Source: Cytobacillus gottheilii (GTDB taxonomy: Bacteria > Bacillota > Bacilli > Bacillales > Cytobacillaceae). From it: a stretch of 64,000 nt of DNA. A program made the position numbers and the translations under genes. This document shows positions 26,526 through 35,684 of this stretch, in pieces. Numbering within the stretch: the stretch's first letter is position 1; each line of letters starts with the position of its first letter. The notes below the pieces were generated by a model. It saw only the letters and a program-made list of their open reading frames with translations. It made no database searches and was not told the origin of the DNA. The DNA lies in NCBI RefSeq assembly GCF_900166665.1, contig NZ_LT800494.1, positions 2,043,144 through 2,107,143 of the forward strand, read 5' to 3'.

Positions 26526-26551
26526 CAAAGATAGATATTGAATAATAAGAG

Positions 26552-26588
26552 AAAATGCTTGAAGCCATGTGACTTCAAGCATTTTTTT
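26552..26588 (+). terminator. Intrinsic terminator after the purine permease
   Basis: AAAATGCTTGAAG, loop CCATGTGA, CTTCAAGCATTTTTTT. Confidence 0.9.
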
Positions 26589-26789
26589 ATGCATTTAATT
26601 TACTAAATGTGCGAATGTATACGAAGAAATTCCGTTTATTTAGGCAAATACCAGCATTGCAGATTGAAAAACGGAATAGGGGTACCGATACCCAATTCGG
26701 CAATATAGCTTAACTGAATACTTATGTCTCGGCTTCTTTGCATCCCCCGCTATGTCAAATATCATATGTAAATATTTCTAATTTCAAAA

Positions 26790-26806
26790 TTCGGCAATTT
26801 TCGACA
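26790..26806 (-). promoter_or_regulatory. Two tandem Spo0A boxes before pdeH
   Basis: TTCGGCA (26790-26796) and TTCGACA (26800-26806) are reverse-strand 0A boxes (consensus TGNCGAA) spaced one helical turn apart; the second overlaps a possible -35. A third TTCGGCA lies at 26696-26702. B. subtilis yuxH (pdeH) is repressed by Spo0A, so repression is expected here. The rest of 26589-26877 holds only short palindromes such as GGGTACCGATACCC. Confidence 0.65.
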
Positions 26807-26877
26807 AAATTACACAATTTCTTGTAGTAAAATAATCCTAGTGCATTTGATCTGTGTTTGGTTGAGGGGGTAGTCAG

Positions 26878-28119
26878 ATGGAGTTTTTTGTTGCAAGACA
26901 GCCGATATTAACGAGAGATGAAGAGGTTTTCGCTTATGAGCTTTTGTATAGGGGAGATCAGCTGAACGTGGAGGTTGATGGAGATCAAGCAACGGCTGAC
27001 GTGGTTGTAAATGGTTTCTTGAATATTGGTATCGAAAAATTATCAGCAGGCAAGCCTTGTTTTGTTAATTTTACGGAAAAGCTCCTTGAACAAAGGCTGC
27101 CTCTGTTTTTTAACCGTAATGAACTCGTTGTTGAAATACTAGAATCAGTGCAGCCGTCAAAACAACTGATTGACACTTGTTTAGAACTAAAGCAGCTTGG
27201 CTATCGGATCGCATTGGATGACTTTGTGCTTGATGAAAGGAATAAATATAGCTTGCAGCTATTAAGAATCGTGGATATTTTAAAAATAGATATCTTGAAC
27301 ACATCGGAGGATGACCGTCTCAAAAGTGAGCTGGTAGCGAAAAAATTAAATATCTCTCTGCTGGCTGAAAAGGTTGAAACACGAGAAGCTTTTGAAGATG
27401 CAAAAAGTAGAGGTTATAACTATTTTCAAGGTTATTTCTTTTCTAAACCAGTTACAATTTCAACTCATGACGTACCTTCTTCCCTTCATTCTTATTATGA
27501 AATCATTCAAAGTATCTCTAAAGAAGATCCTAGTATAGACGAAGTGGCTGATTTGTTCGAAAGGGATATTTCCTTATCCTATAAGCTTCTGAAATTAATT
27601 AATTCACCTGCGTATCGACCAAAAAATCGGATCAATTCTATTAGGCAGGCAATTATGCTGTTAGGGTTAATTGAACTGGAAAAATGGGTCTATATTATGC
27701 TTGTCCGTGAAATGTCCTTTAAACCAGAAGAGATATCTAATGAAATCATTCATCTTTCGCTGGTCAGAGCTAAGATGTGTGAGGAGATACGTTTGCAGAC
27801 AAAAGGATCCTTCTCCTCCTCAAGTTATTTTATTACTGGAATGTTCTCATTAATAGAATCTCTTGTTCATATTCCAATGACCGTTATTTTAAACGATCTT
27901 CCTTTAGATGAAGTAATTTGTGACGCGCTCAATGGAAAAGATAATCACTTAAAAAAGGTGCTCGATTTGGCCGAGGCTGTTGAAAGTGCGAATTGGGGTA
28001 TACTCGATCAATTTTCGGTAGATTTAAACATAAATGAACATAATTTATTTAATATATATTCAGATGCTATTGAATGGTCTGAGTCGCTTTTGACGGTACA
28101 TGACCCAATTTCCTCATGA
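26878..28119 (+). CDS. pdeH: EAL-HDOD protein, c-di-GMP phosphodiesterase
   Basis: A 413-residue cytosolic protein like B. subtilis YuxH/PdeH, which breaks down cyclic di-GMP. The N-terminal EAL domain (about 1-200) has ELL (21-23) in place of EAL but keeps the expected ligands: Asn in CFVNFTE, Glu in VVEILE, the Asp pair in ALDDFVLDE, Lys in LKIDIL, Glu in AEKVET and Gln in YFQGYFFSKP. The HDOD domain follows (about 205-400). GAGGGGG precedes the ATG. Tandem Spo0A boxes upstream suggest it is shut off when sporulation or matrix formation begins. Confidence 0.88.
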   Translation: MEFFVARQPILTRDEEVFAYELLYRGDQLNVEVDGDQATADVVVNGFLNIGIEKLSAGKPCFVNFTEKLLEQRLPLFFNRNELVVEILESVQPSKQLIDTCLELKQLGYRIALDDFVLDERNKYSLQLLRIVDILKIDILNTSEDDRLKSELVAKKLNISLLAEKVETREAFEDAKSRGYNYFQGYFFSKPVTISTHDVPSSLHSYYEIIQSISKEDPSIDEVADLFERDISLSYKLLKLINSPAYRPKNRINSIRQAIMLLGLIELEKWVYIMLVREMSFKPEEISNEIIHLSLVRAKMCEEIRLQTKGSFSSSSYFITGMFSLIESLVHIPMTVILNDLPLDEVICDALNGKDNHLKKVLDLAEAVESANWGILDQFSVDLNINEHNLFNIYSDAIEWSESLLTVHDPISS

Positions 28120-28205
28120 AAAATAAGTTTAGTACACCTTTGCCATTGAACAAAGGTAAATTTTATGGCACTCTTTTTATAACTGCTTATTGAGGAGGAT
28201 AATGT

Positions 28206-29174
28206 ATGGAATTAAATATTATTAAGTGTCATGGCTCGGGAAATGACTTTTTTATCATAGATGAAATGGCGCATTCTTATGAATTAACAGATCAACAGCG
28301 AAGCAGCCTGGCAATCTTGCTGTGTAATCGGGAAACCGAGCTTGGTGCTGATGGGATTTTATTTGTGCAAATGAGTGAACATGCAGATGCATGCATGCGT
28401 GTGTTTAACTCTGATGGTTCAGAGGCTTCAATGTGCGGCAATGGCCTCCGTTGTGTAGCTCGCTATGTTTGTGAAAAGCTTTCTTTAAAAGAAGCAGTGA
28501 TTGAAACAATGAAAGCCGATTTGCAGGTGAGTGTTCAGGATGATTTGCACGATGGGGTGCCGACTTATATGGTTGAAATTTCACCGATCTCCTTTAATGT
28601 CAAAGACCTTCCTTTACATATTGAAGAAAAAGAACTGATTCAGGGTAAGCTGCCTACCCTGTCTAAAGAACTCGCTTTTACAGCGTTAGCAGTGCCAAAT
28701 CCGCATATTATTTCGGTTGTAAACAAGGAGCAGCTGCAATCTTCTATTCAAAAGAAATTAAGTGAGACTGTCAATGGTCCTAATGATTTATTCCCGGATG
28801 GAGTGAATGTGAGTTTTGTGCTCCCGTTGAGAAAGGGCGAAATTTATGTTCGTACCTTTGAACGCGGCGTTGGTTTTACTAATGCATGCGGTACGGCCAT
28901 GTCTGCTTCTAGTCTTGTTACCTGCTTATTAGACTTGAACCAAAAGGAAGAAATCATACAAGTTTATAATAATGGAGGAAAGGTTAGATGTGTTGTGCAT
29001 GAGGATCATATTGATTTAATCGGCAATGCATCATATGTGTTCAGCTGTTATGTAAAAGTTGATTTAGATGGCAGCGCTTTTCGGGTCACAAACAAACAGG
29101 AATATAATGAAGAAATAAATCGATATAAAGAACTGGAAAAGATAGCAGCATCTGTATTAGGAGAGTATCTGTAA
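28206..29174 (+). CDS. dapF: Diaminopimelate epimerase
   Basis: A 322-residue cytosolic enzyme converting LL- to meso-diaminopimelate for lysine and peptidoglycan synthesis. Both catalytic cysteines are present: ASMCGNGLRCVARY and FTNACGTAMSAS, and KCHGSGNDFFIID marks the N terminus. It is some 35-40 residues longer than typical DapF, with extra sequence at the C terminus (NKQEYNEEINRYKELEKI). GAGGAGG precedes the start. It shares a terminator with the convergent ligD. Confidence 0.95.
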   Translation: MELNIIKCHGSGNDFFIIDEMAHSYELTDQQRSSLAILLCNRETELGADGILFVQMSEHADACMRVFNSDGSEASMCGNGLRCVARYVCEKLSLKEAVIETMKADLQVSVQDDLHDGVPTYMVEISPISFNVKDLPLHIEEKELIQGKLPTLSKELAFTALAVPNPHIISVVNKEQLQSSIQKKLSETVNGPNDLFPDGVNVSFVLPLRKGEIYVRTFERGVGFTNACGTAMSASSLVTCLLDLNQKEEIIQVYNNGGKVRCVVHEDHIDLIGNASYVFSCYVKVDLDGSAFRVTNKQEYNEEINRYKELEKIAASVLGEYL

Positions 29175-29177
29175 TAT

Positions 29178-29217
29178 AAAATCCCAAAAGCATATTAAGC
29201 TTTTGGGATTTTCTTTT
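29178..29217. terminator. Bidirectional terminator between dapF and ligD
   Basis: AAAATCCCAAAAGC, loop, GCTTTTGGGATTTTCTTTT, overlapping the ligD stop. Confidence 0.88.
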
Positions 29218-31054
29218 CTTCTTGTTTTAAAAAGGATCGTACGGGAGCGAAAGGCTGGGTCTCTTTCGTTTCAAAGTAAGCAGAAAAAGGATCTCCGTTT
29301 TCTTTTAGCCGTGGAATCATATTTTTAATAGTGAAATCTTCAATTTTTAATGTGTGGTTAACCTCTTTCCAATATAATGGAGCTGCAACGGTTGCCTTCT
29401 CTTTTCCCCGAGGAGAATAGGGGGCAATAATCGTTTTTCCTTCAGCATGCTGGATATAATCTACATAAAGCCGATTACCCCGATTTTTTTTCAGCCTTTC
29501 TATTGTAAAAGAATCAGGATCCTTTGTGATTAAATAATGAGCAATAAAAGAGGTGAATAGCCTTGTATCATCAAAGGTGTATTGATTGTCAGGAAGAGGG
29601 ATGTAAACTTGCAATCCTTTACTGCCGGACGTCTTTATAAAACCTGTTAACGACAAGCCATCCAGCACTTCTTTAATGAGAAGTGCTGCTTTTATGGCTA
29701 GAGGAAATCCCTCAACAGAAGGCGGATCCAAATCAAATACAATTTCACTGGGTCCGGTTGAATGGATCGTCTGAAATGGGATATGAAATTCAAATGCAAG
29801 CTGATTTCCAAGCCACAGCAGACTTTGCAAATGATTGCACACGATATACTCTATATCTTCATGCTTTTTCGTTTCAATAAAAGAAGGGGCATACTCAGGA
29901 ACATTTTTCTGATAAAACGGTTCTCCAAGCATCCCATGAGGATATCGAATGACGGTTAAGGTGCGATTTTGCAAAAATGGCAGCAGGTAAGGAGATATCT
30001 CTTGCAGGAAATGGATATAATCAACTTTTTTAATCGCAGGGTTTATCCATAATGGTTTATCTGGATGTGTAATGTTTATATCAGCTGTTAGATTTTTCTG
30101 CTGCTGAACAAAATCCTGATAGGTACATTGTGCCGGCTGAAGATCAAAGCGAAATCGATGAAAATGTGGTTCTCGCATTTGGTTATCATACATTTCCAAA
30201 TATTTGATTTCTGTGCAAATCGCAGGTTCAACATAAATGAAATTTTGATCTTCATCTGTTTTATTATTTTTTATCGTTTGCATGAGTGCATTTTTTTCAT
30301 CTGGCTTAAGTCCGAATAGAAATTGACCAATATCAATAATCTGTCCATGAAGATCATAAACACCACTATAAAAATAACCGTTCGATTTTTCGTATTTAAT
30401 AATAAAACAGTTGACATACTTCCAGTTTTTATACTTCAGCCAGCCTGAGGATCTTTTGCCTGCATCATATCTTTGGTTGCTCCTTTTACTGACAATTCCC
30501 TCTCCGTCAGAAAGAACAACTTGTTCCCAAATTGCCGAGAATTTTTTCTCGAAGGGAATCATTTGGAGCAGTTTTTTACTTCTCTCATCTGGCTGTAAGG
30601 GAAGGTGACATAATTGGAAAAAATCAGTTAAAATGGCTTTGCGCTCAAGGTAAGTCTTATTTACTTGTGTTTCTCCTTTCAAGGAAAGAATATCAAAGAT
30701 GAGCAGTCGGCATGGACGATTTTCTGCCTTTTCCTTAATTTTCCCTTCAGACCTCATTCGGCCTCGAATTTGAATGGCAGAAAAATCAGCTTTAAAAGAG
30801 TTTTCCAGTGACACAAGTTCTCCGTCTAGAGTAAATGGAATATATGGAAGAAATGTCTGTTCATTTTCTAATAAAAAATGGCTGATTTCCGGAAACAGGT
30901 CTTGGAGCGGCTTGTCATTTCGGCTTTTAATCTTAATTCCATCATGAGTCCATTCAAGAATCGCTCGAAATCCGTCATATTTCACTTCATGGTTCCATTC
31001 ATCTCCACTAATATTTTCAAAAGTTAGTGTTGGTAGCATGGGTTTCATGTTCAA
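29195..31054 (-). CDS. ligD: ATP-dependent DNA ligase LigD (ligase-polymerase)
   Basis: A 619-residue enzyme of bacterial non-homologous end joining. The N-terminal ligase domain (about 1-300) has motif I EVKYDGFRA with nucleotidyl-acceptor Lys25, and DGELVSLE, DGEGIVSKRSNQRY, SGWLKYKNWKY. The C-terminal primase-polymerase domain (about 320-610) carries ITHPDKPLW, IVFDLDPPS (metal Asp pair) and TSGSKGLQVYIPL. This ligase-first, no nuclease domain layout is the Bacillus type. Divergent from ku with 150 bases between them. In B. subtilis the pair acts in spore DNA repair. Confidence 0.95.
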   Translation of the reverse strand: MNMKPMLPTLTFENISGDEWNHEVKYDGFRAILEWTHDGIKIKSRNDKPLQDLFPEISHFLLENEQTFLPYIPFTLDGELVSLENSFKADFSAIQIRGRMRSEGKIKEKAENRPCRLLIFDILSLKGETQVNKTYLERKAILTDFFQLCHLPLQPDERSKKLLQMIPFEKKFSAIWEQVVLSDGEGIVSKRSNQRYDAGKRSSGWLKYKNWKYVNCFIIKYEKSNGYFYSGVYDLHGQIIDIGQFLFGLKPDEKNALMQTIKNNKTDEDQNFIYVEPAICTEIKYLEMYDNQMREPHFHRFRFDLQPAQCTYQDFVQQQKNLTADINITHPDKPLWINPAIKKVDYIHFLQEISPYLLPFLQNRTLTVIRYPHGMLGEPFYQKNVPEYAPSFIETKKHEDIEYIVCNHLQSLLWLGNQLAFEFHIPFQTIHSTGPSEIVFDLDPPSVEGFPLAIKAALLIKEVLDGLSLTGFIKTSGSKGLQVYIPLPDNQYTFDDTRLFTSFIAHYLITKDPDSFTIERLKKNRGNRLYVDYIQHAEGKTIIAPYSPRGKEKATVAAPLYWKEVNHTLKIEDFTIKNMIPRLKENGDPFSAYFETKETQPFAPVRSFLKQEEKKIPKA

Positions 31055-31204
31055 ACCTCCCCTGCAGATTGGTTTTGGTTAGTATACCCTGCTCTTTCTT
31101 CTCTAATTTCCTTTATTTTTATAGTGTGAGACAACCTTTTATAACGCAACTTATTACTAAATGATCGCGGAGTCGCTAAAAAAAGGATGAAGGGAGAAAA
31201 TGTC

Positions 31205-32044
31205 ATGCACACAATGTGGAAAGGAAGCATTAGTTTTGGACTTGTGAATATTCCAATAAAGCTTCATACAGCAACAGAGGATAAAGATATTAAATTAAGA
31301 ACACTTCATAAAGAATGTCATTCACCAATTAAATATGAAAAAGTTTGCCCTGTTTGTGAAAAGGAAGTAAAAAATGAGGATCTTGTTAAAGCTTACGAGT
31401 ATACCAAAGGGAAATTTGTTGTTTTGGAAGCAGATGAATTAGAAAAGCTTCGAAAAGAAAATGAGGATAAAGCAGTTGAAATTATCGATTTTGTCAAAAT
31501 TCAAGAGATCGATCCTATCTATTTTGACCGAACCTATTATATGTCACCAGGAGATGGCGGCAGCAAGGCATATGGACTGCTGCGAAAAGCATTAACGAAT
31601 TCTGAAAAGGTCGGAATTGCCAAAATCATTATTCGATCCAAGGAACAGCTTGCTGTTGTTCGTGTGTATGAAAATACAATAGTAATGGAAACGATTCATT
31701 TTCCAGATGAAGTGAGAAAACCTGGTGATGTACCAAATGTTCCAGCAGAAGACAAAGTGACGGATAAGGAATTAGAAACAGCTATCATGCTCATTGAGCA
31801 GCTGACAACAACCTTTGAACCGAATAAGTATCAAGACGATTATCGAACGGCTCTGCTTGAATTGATTGAATCCAAACAAACAGGTAAAGAAGTTGTAGCA
31901 TCTGCAGAGAAAGCTCCTGCAGCAAATGTGACTGACTTAATGGCAGCTCTCCAAGCCTCTATTGATAAGACAAAACCGGCAACAGCAGCAACGGGGACAG
32001 CCAAGAAAAAACGTGTTCGTTCAAAGGTGAAAAAAGAAGCATAA
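31205..32044 (+). CDS. ku: Ku DNA end-binding protein
   Basis: A 279-residue protein that threads onto double-strand DNA ends and recruits LigD. Bacterial Ku hallmarks: MWKGSISFGLVNIPIKLHTAT, LHKECHSPIKYEKVCPVCEKEV, YTKGKFVVLEADEL and the C-terminal EQLTTTFEPNKYQDDYRTALLELI. An Ala/Lys-rich tail ends in TAKKKRVRSKVKKEA, suited for DNA binding. An in-frame ATG at 31187 exists, but AGGGAGAA is best placed for the ATG at 31205. The divergent ligD supports the pathway. Confidence 0.95.
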   Translation: MHTMWKGSISFGLVNIPIKLHTATEDKDIKLRTLHKECHSPIKYEKVCPVCEKEVKNEDLVKAYEYTKGKFVVLEADELEKLRKENEDKAVEIIDFVKIQEIDPIYFDRTYYMSPGDGGSKAYGLLRKALTNSEKVGIAKIIIRSKEQLAVVRVYENTIVMETIHFPDEVRKPGDVPNVPAEDKVTDKELETAIMLIEQLTTTFEPNKYQDDYRTALLELIESKQTGKEVVASAEKAPAANVTDLMAALQASIDKTKPATAATGTAKKKRVRSKVKKEA

Positions 32045-32063
32045 AGAAGAGGCGAGTTATGGT

Positions 32064-32115
32064 CCCGAACGGCCAGCAGGGATAATTTTATCTCTGCTGG
32101 CCGTTCGGGTTTTAC
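32064..32115 (+). terminator. Intrinsic terminator after ku
   Basis: CCCGAACGGCCAGCAG and its exact complement around a short AT-rich loop, then a T-rich tail. Confidence 0.88.
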
Positions 32116-32250
32116 TTTTGAATTTTTAATGGATATTTTATTATTTTGCAGACGTTGGCTAATATCGTATACTCAAGAAGCAGTAGTCGTGTTTTTACAA
32201 TAGAACATTGGGTAATAGAAGAAAAAAGAAACGGAGAAAAGTATAGACGA

Positions 32251-32928
32251 ATGATATTTAATCATATAAGAAAACAAAAGATCTTTTATTGGTTTGCCAT
32301 AATTGGGTGTATTTCACTTTTCCTTTTCACGTTTATTCAACTAGTTGATGCCTTAGATGAAAGTGAGTTATTAGCGTACGAAATGATCGTGATAAATTTT
32401 GTGCAAAGCTTTCTTCGTCCCCAGCTGACAGAAATAATTATCGCATTTACTTTTCTGGGATCTGTTCCTTGGATCACGATAGGTACAATTATAGCCGTTG
32501 TGATTCTGTTATATAAGAAAAAAATGGATCTCGCAATTTTAATGGCTGCTGCTAATTTGTTTGGAGGTTTATTTAATTTATTGCTTAAATGGATATTTAA
32601 ACGAGAAAGACCAGATATACAGCCCTTAATCACGGAGGCGGGATTTTCCTTTCCAAGCGGGCACTCGATGGGGTCTTTTATCTTTTACGGAACGATCGCC
32701 TACTTAATTGTTTTATTGGCAGAAAGAAAGTTATTCGTTATTATAGGTTGTTTTATGATGGGATTGATGATTCTAGGCATTGGTCTTTCAAGAATATACC
32801 TAGGAGTACACTATCCGAGCGATGTTCTTGCTGGTTTTTCTGCAGGTGCTGTTTGGCTAATTGTATGCGCTCTCTTTCTAAAACTGTATAAGTATCGTTT
32901 AAAGCGAAGGTACAGGGGAATGATGTGA
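32251..32928 (+). CDS. PAP2-family membrane phosphatase
   Basis: A 225-residue polytopic membrane protein with the three PAP2 motifs: KWIFKRERP, PSGHSMGS and SRIYLGVHYPSDVLAG. Such enzymes dephosphorylate lipid phosphates such as undecaprenyl diphosphate or phosphatidate; the substrate cannot be read here. About six membrane segments. The frame continues upstream to 32146, but that part is not hydrophobic or conserved-looking; GGAG before the ATG at 32251 is somewhat distant (14 bases), so the start is uncertain. Confidence 0.85.
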   Translation: MIFNHIRKQKIFYWFAIIGCISLFLFTFIQLVDALDESELLAYEMIVINFVQSFLRPQLTEIIIAFTFLGSVPWITIGTIIAVVILLYKKKMDLAILMAAANLFGGLFNLLLKWIFKRERPDIQPLITEAGFSFPSGHSMGSFIFYGTIAYLIVLLAERKLFVIIGCFMMGLMILGIGLSRIYLGVHYPSDVLAGFSAGAVWLIVCALFLKLYKYRLKRRYRGMM

Positions 32929-33029
32929 CCAGTCGTTTGCCTTGCCGGCTTGAGAGTCGGCAGGTTATCCGAAATAATGCCTGGAATGAGCAAAGGAGTT
33001 ATCGAAATATTGTTATAAAGTAGATTCCC

Positions 33030-33058
33030 TTGACAGCATCACTAATATCCAGTATAAT
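33030..33058 (+). promoter_or_regulatory. Perfect consensus sigma-A promoter without an obvious gene
   Basis: TTGACA, 17 bases, TATAAT. The next coding start on this strand is folD, about 660 bases away. A transcript from here would run through the region before the ZTP riboswitch. No convincing reading frame lies in 33060-33597. The remaining part of the gap, 32929-33029, has only a small stem (CTTGCCG / CGGCAGG). Confidence 0.7.
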
Positions 33059-33423
33059 TCCAATTGTAGTATTTGAGCATTAAGAACGCCATATTCATGT
33101 GGCAGAGTAACATTGTATGAAAAGAGCGGCTCTTATATACTGAGCAAGTAATTGGTATGTCAATTAAGAAATAATTTTTGTGGACAACTATATGTTGAAT
33201 TTCTTCTTATAACATCTTCTTTCATAACCGTATACTTTCTCCAAATCTAAAACAGCCGACCTCAGGCTGATCATTTTATATTTCACAAAAGAGTTGCTTT
33301 TATCAAGATACCTTGAAATCCTGATTCCCACTGGAACAGCCAAGGAGCTGTAAGGATGGAAGAGAGGAAGGGCTTTCATTGTTTTAGGTAAAAGGATCGC
33401 AGTTCTCAAATATTCAAGATGCT

Positions 33424-33500
33424 GGAGCACAAGTATTCAGCTTAATGATACAACCGAAAGATTAGAAAAGAACTTTTTCTAACCATTCGGTTTTTTTATT
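33424..33500 (+). repeat. Degenerate fragment of the dispersed repeat
   Basis: GAGCACAAGTATTCAG and the hairpin ACCGAAAGATTAGAAAAG / CTTTTTCTAACCATTCGGT followed by seven T residues match the left third of the dispersed repeats, with mismatches. It probably acts as a terminator about 100 bases before the folD leader. Confidence 0.65.
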
Positions 33501-33597
33501 TCTTTAAATTGAATTTTTCCGAACGATTATCCTGAAAATCATTGAAATATATGTGTTTTGTGATAAAATAAAATTGGAAAATTGGATATGTTTAAAA

Positions 33598-33700
33598 ATC
33601 GCAGTAACTGACGACAATGCGGAATGAACCGCTGGGGAGCTGCGTCTATGTATAGCCGGTCGTCTGGGCAGAGAGAAGGAATCCCCTTGTCTCTTTTCTT
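33598..33700 (+). promoter_or_regulatory. ZTP (pfl) riboswitch with terminator before folD
   Basis: The aptamer hallmarks are present: GCAGTAACTGACG, GAACCGCTGGGGAGC and, after a short spacer, GCCGGTCGTCTGGGCA (to 33670). ZTP riboswitches sense AICAR triphosphate, a sign of 10-formyl-tetrahydrofolate shortage, and switch on one-carbon genes. The next bases (33671-33700) form GAGAGAAGG / CCTTGTCTC with TTTTCTT, an intrinsic terminator expected to be prevented on ligand binding. The folD context agrees. Confidence 0.88.
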
Positions 33701-33719
33701 ATTAATTGGAGGGATATAC

Positions 33720-34586
33720 ATGGAGAATACATTGATTCTTGATGGAAATGCAGTCGCTGCAAGTGTAAAAGAAAGCTTAAAAGAAAGAATTAAATTGTTA
33801 GTTCAAAATGGTGTTACACCGTGCTTAGCCACGATTCTTGTAGGGGATGATCCATCTTCTGAAACATATGTAAGAATGAAAGGCAACGCTTGTGAAAAGT
33901 TAGGGATTGTTTCTCAAAGAATTCACCTTTCAAAAGATACAACTACAGATGAGCTGCTTGAAGTCATTACTGATTTAAATAATGATCGTAATGTCCATGG
34001 GATTTTGCTTCAGCATCCTGTCCCGGAACAAATTGATGAGCGGAAAGCATTCGAGACGATAGCGATTGAGAAGGATGTGGACGGGGTCACAAGTCTAGGG
34101 TACGGACAGACTGCTTTTGGATTTGGTGTCTATCCTTCTTGTACACCTGCAGCTATTTTAGAAATAATGGATTTCTATAATATAGAAGCTTCAGGAAAAC
34201 ATGCTGTTGTAGTTGGAAGAAGTCCAATCCTTGGGAAGCCAGTTTCCGCACTGCTATTAAATAGAAATGCAACAGTAACTACATGTCACTCTTATACAAC
34301 TGATCTTGAACAGTTTGTTAAGCAAGCAGATATCGTCATTGCGGCTGTAGGAAAACCGAATTTTATCCAAGGTGAATGGATTAAAGAGGGTGCAGTTGTT
34401 TTAGATGCTGGTTATAATAAAGGAAACATTGGGGATGCACATTATGAAAGCTGTGCCAAAAAGGCATCAGCTATTACCCCAGTTCCTGGTGGAGTAGGAC
34501 CTGTCACGATTTCTATGCTGCTTAAACATACCGTTATTGCGGCCGAAAAATGCATGTATAAAAAGACAACTGCTCCTAGGCTATAA
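33720..34586 (+). CDS. folD: Methylenetetrahydrofolate dehydrogenase/cyclohydrolase FolD
   Basis: A 288-residue bifunctional cytosolic enzyme that turns 5,10-methylene-THF into 10-formyl-THF, feeding purine synthesis. Motifs: LATILVGDDPSSETYVRMK (catalytic Lys), GILLQHPVPEQID, KDVDGVT, VVVGRSPILGKPVSALLLNRNATVT (NADP site) and PVPGGVGPVTISMLL. GGAGG eight bases upstream supports the ATG at 33720; the frame extends further upstream only across the riboswitch. Expression is expected to rise when ZTP accumulates. Confidence 0.97.
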   Translation: MENTLILDGNAVAASVKESLKERIKLLVQNGVTPCLATILVGDDPSSETYVRMKGNACEKLGIVSQRIHLSKDTTTDELLEVITDLNNDRNVHGILLQHPVPEQIDERKAFETIAIEKDVDGVTSLGYGQTAFGFGVYPSCTPAAILEIMDFYNIEASGKHAVVVGRSPILGKPVSALLLNRNATVTTCHSYTTDLEQFVKQADIVIAAVGKPNFIQGEWIKEGAVVLDAGYNKGNIGDAHYESCAKKASAITPVPGGVGPVTISMLLKHTVIAAEKCMYKKTTAPRL

Positions 34587-34663
34587 TTAAATGTTAATAA
34601 AAAAAATCAAGTATATAATGGTGATGTTAGTCGGTAATTGTATCCTCAAATCGTACAATTGAT

Positions 34664-34692
34664 TTGACATATTCGATTAAATCACTTATTAT
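34664..34692 (+). promoter_or_regulatory. Sigma-A promoter of the first csp gene
   Basis: TTGACA, 17 bases, TATTAT, about 160 bases before the csp start; the implied long untranslated leader is typical of cold-shock genes. Confidence 0.7.
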
Positions 34693-34854
34693 AAAGTTAA
34701 CGCTGTAATGTTCGTTATATATTTTATGGATAAGTGGTCGTAACTGCAATGAAATGTAGGCGATTTTATTCCTCATTTCAAGTGGTTGCGATCTTTTTAT
34801 GTTTAAGCTTATATAATCAAGACTTATAGTGAACATATTTTTGGAGGTATTATC

Positions 34855-35055
34855 ATGAACACAGGTAAAGTAAAATGGTTTAACGCAGAAAAAGGTTTTG
34901 GTTTCATCGAAACTTCTGAAGGTCAAGACGTATTCGTTCACTTTTCAGCTATCCAATCTGAAGGTTTCAAAACTTTAGAAGAAGGTCAAGACGTAACTTT
35001 CGAAATCGTTGAAGGTAACCGTGGACCTCAAGCTGCTAACGTTACAAAAGCATAA
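34855..35055 (+). CDS. Cold-shock protein, CspB family
   Basis: A 66-residue OB-fold RNA chaperone. RNP1 KGFGFIE and RNP2 VFVHF are intact, and length and sequence match CspB/CspC/CspD of Bacillus; I do not choose among them. GGAGG stands eight bases upstream. A long 5' leader and a terminator right after the stop make a one-gene unit. A second copy lies at 37223, on the far side of cshA. Confidence 0.96.
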   Translation: MNTGKVKWFNAEKGFGFIETSEGQDVFVHFSAIQSEGFKTLEEGQDVTFEIVEGNRGPQAANVTKA

Positions 35056-35070
35056 TAATTGCTAACATGA

Positions 35071-35104
35071 GGTGATGCATGAAAGCCATGCATCGCCTTT
35101 TTAT
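35071..35104 (+). terminator. Intrinsic terminator after csp
   Basis: GGTGATGCATG, loop AAAGC, CATGCATCGCC and five T residues. Confidence 0.9.
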
Positions 35105-35684
35105 TGCATTTTAAGAGAGTATAATTGTTTAGCGCTGGAGAGAATTCGACGCAGTTGCTAATTTGGAATAAAGTATAAGTGCAACTAAGCCTAGCTGTTC
35201 GCCTTTCAGGCTTGCCAATCGGCAAGACTCTTTATCATAAGACCTTTGACATAATATTTTGTCCTTTCTGACTCCACACAAGCCGACTTCTTTTATTCTT
35301 CAAAGGAATTCCATCCACTATTTAGCTGTGGCAGGAAACGGTCTTATCAATCCTGTCGATAAAAGTGACATTTGGTATATTATGTTTCATATTAAGCAAT
35401 TAAAAGCTTTTATATATACTTACTTTTCCGTCTTAAGGTGATGTTAGCTCCTTACAAGGCAATGTCTAAGGTATACCATGGTAAACCTGGATTTTTGTGC
35501 CAATGAGCTTTCCTTCAGATCTATCTTATTAAGGAACGTTTCCTTCCTTTTTTAATGAGGTATAGAAAAAAGGAAGAAATCTTTTAAAAATAATATTTAA
35601 AACAATGATAAAAAGAAATAAAAGCTGGGAAAACTAGCATTATTGAAAAAATTAGCATGGAAAGAATTAAGGAGGAAATACATT
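35105..35684 (+). other. Gene-free region before cshA
   Basis: About 580 bases with no supported gene. Contains a small stem CTTGCC-AATC-GGCAAG (35213-35228) and, near cshA, a U-rich hairpin TTTCCTTCCTTTTTT / AAAAAAGGAAGAAA (about 35540-35580). A long helicase leader is plausible, as known for cold-induced helicase mRNAs, but I see no named RNA element. Confidence 0.5.

Noticed and set aside
26600-26760. c-di-GMP riboswitch before pdeH
   Set aside because: GGGTACCGATACCC and CCCCCGC drew attention, but the conserved GEMM core could not be laid out.
35259-35441. A 60-residue frame before cshA
   Set aside because: No ribosome binding site and no protein-like composition; it lies in the probable leader.
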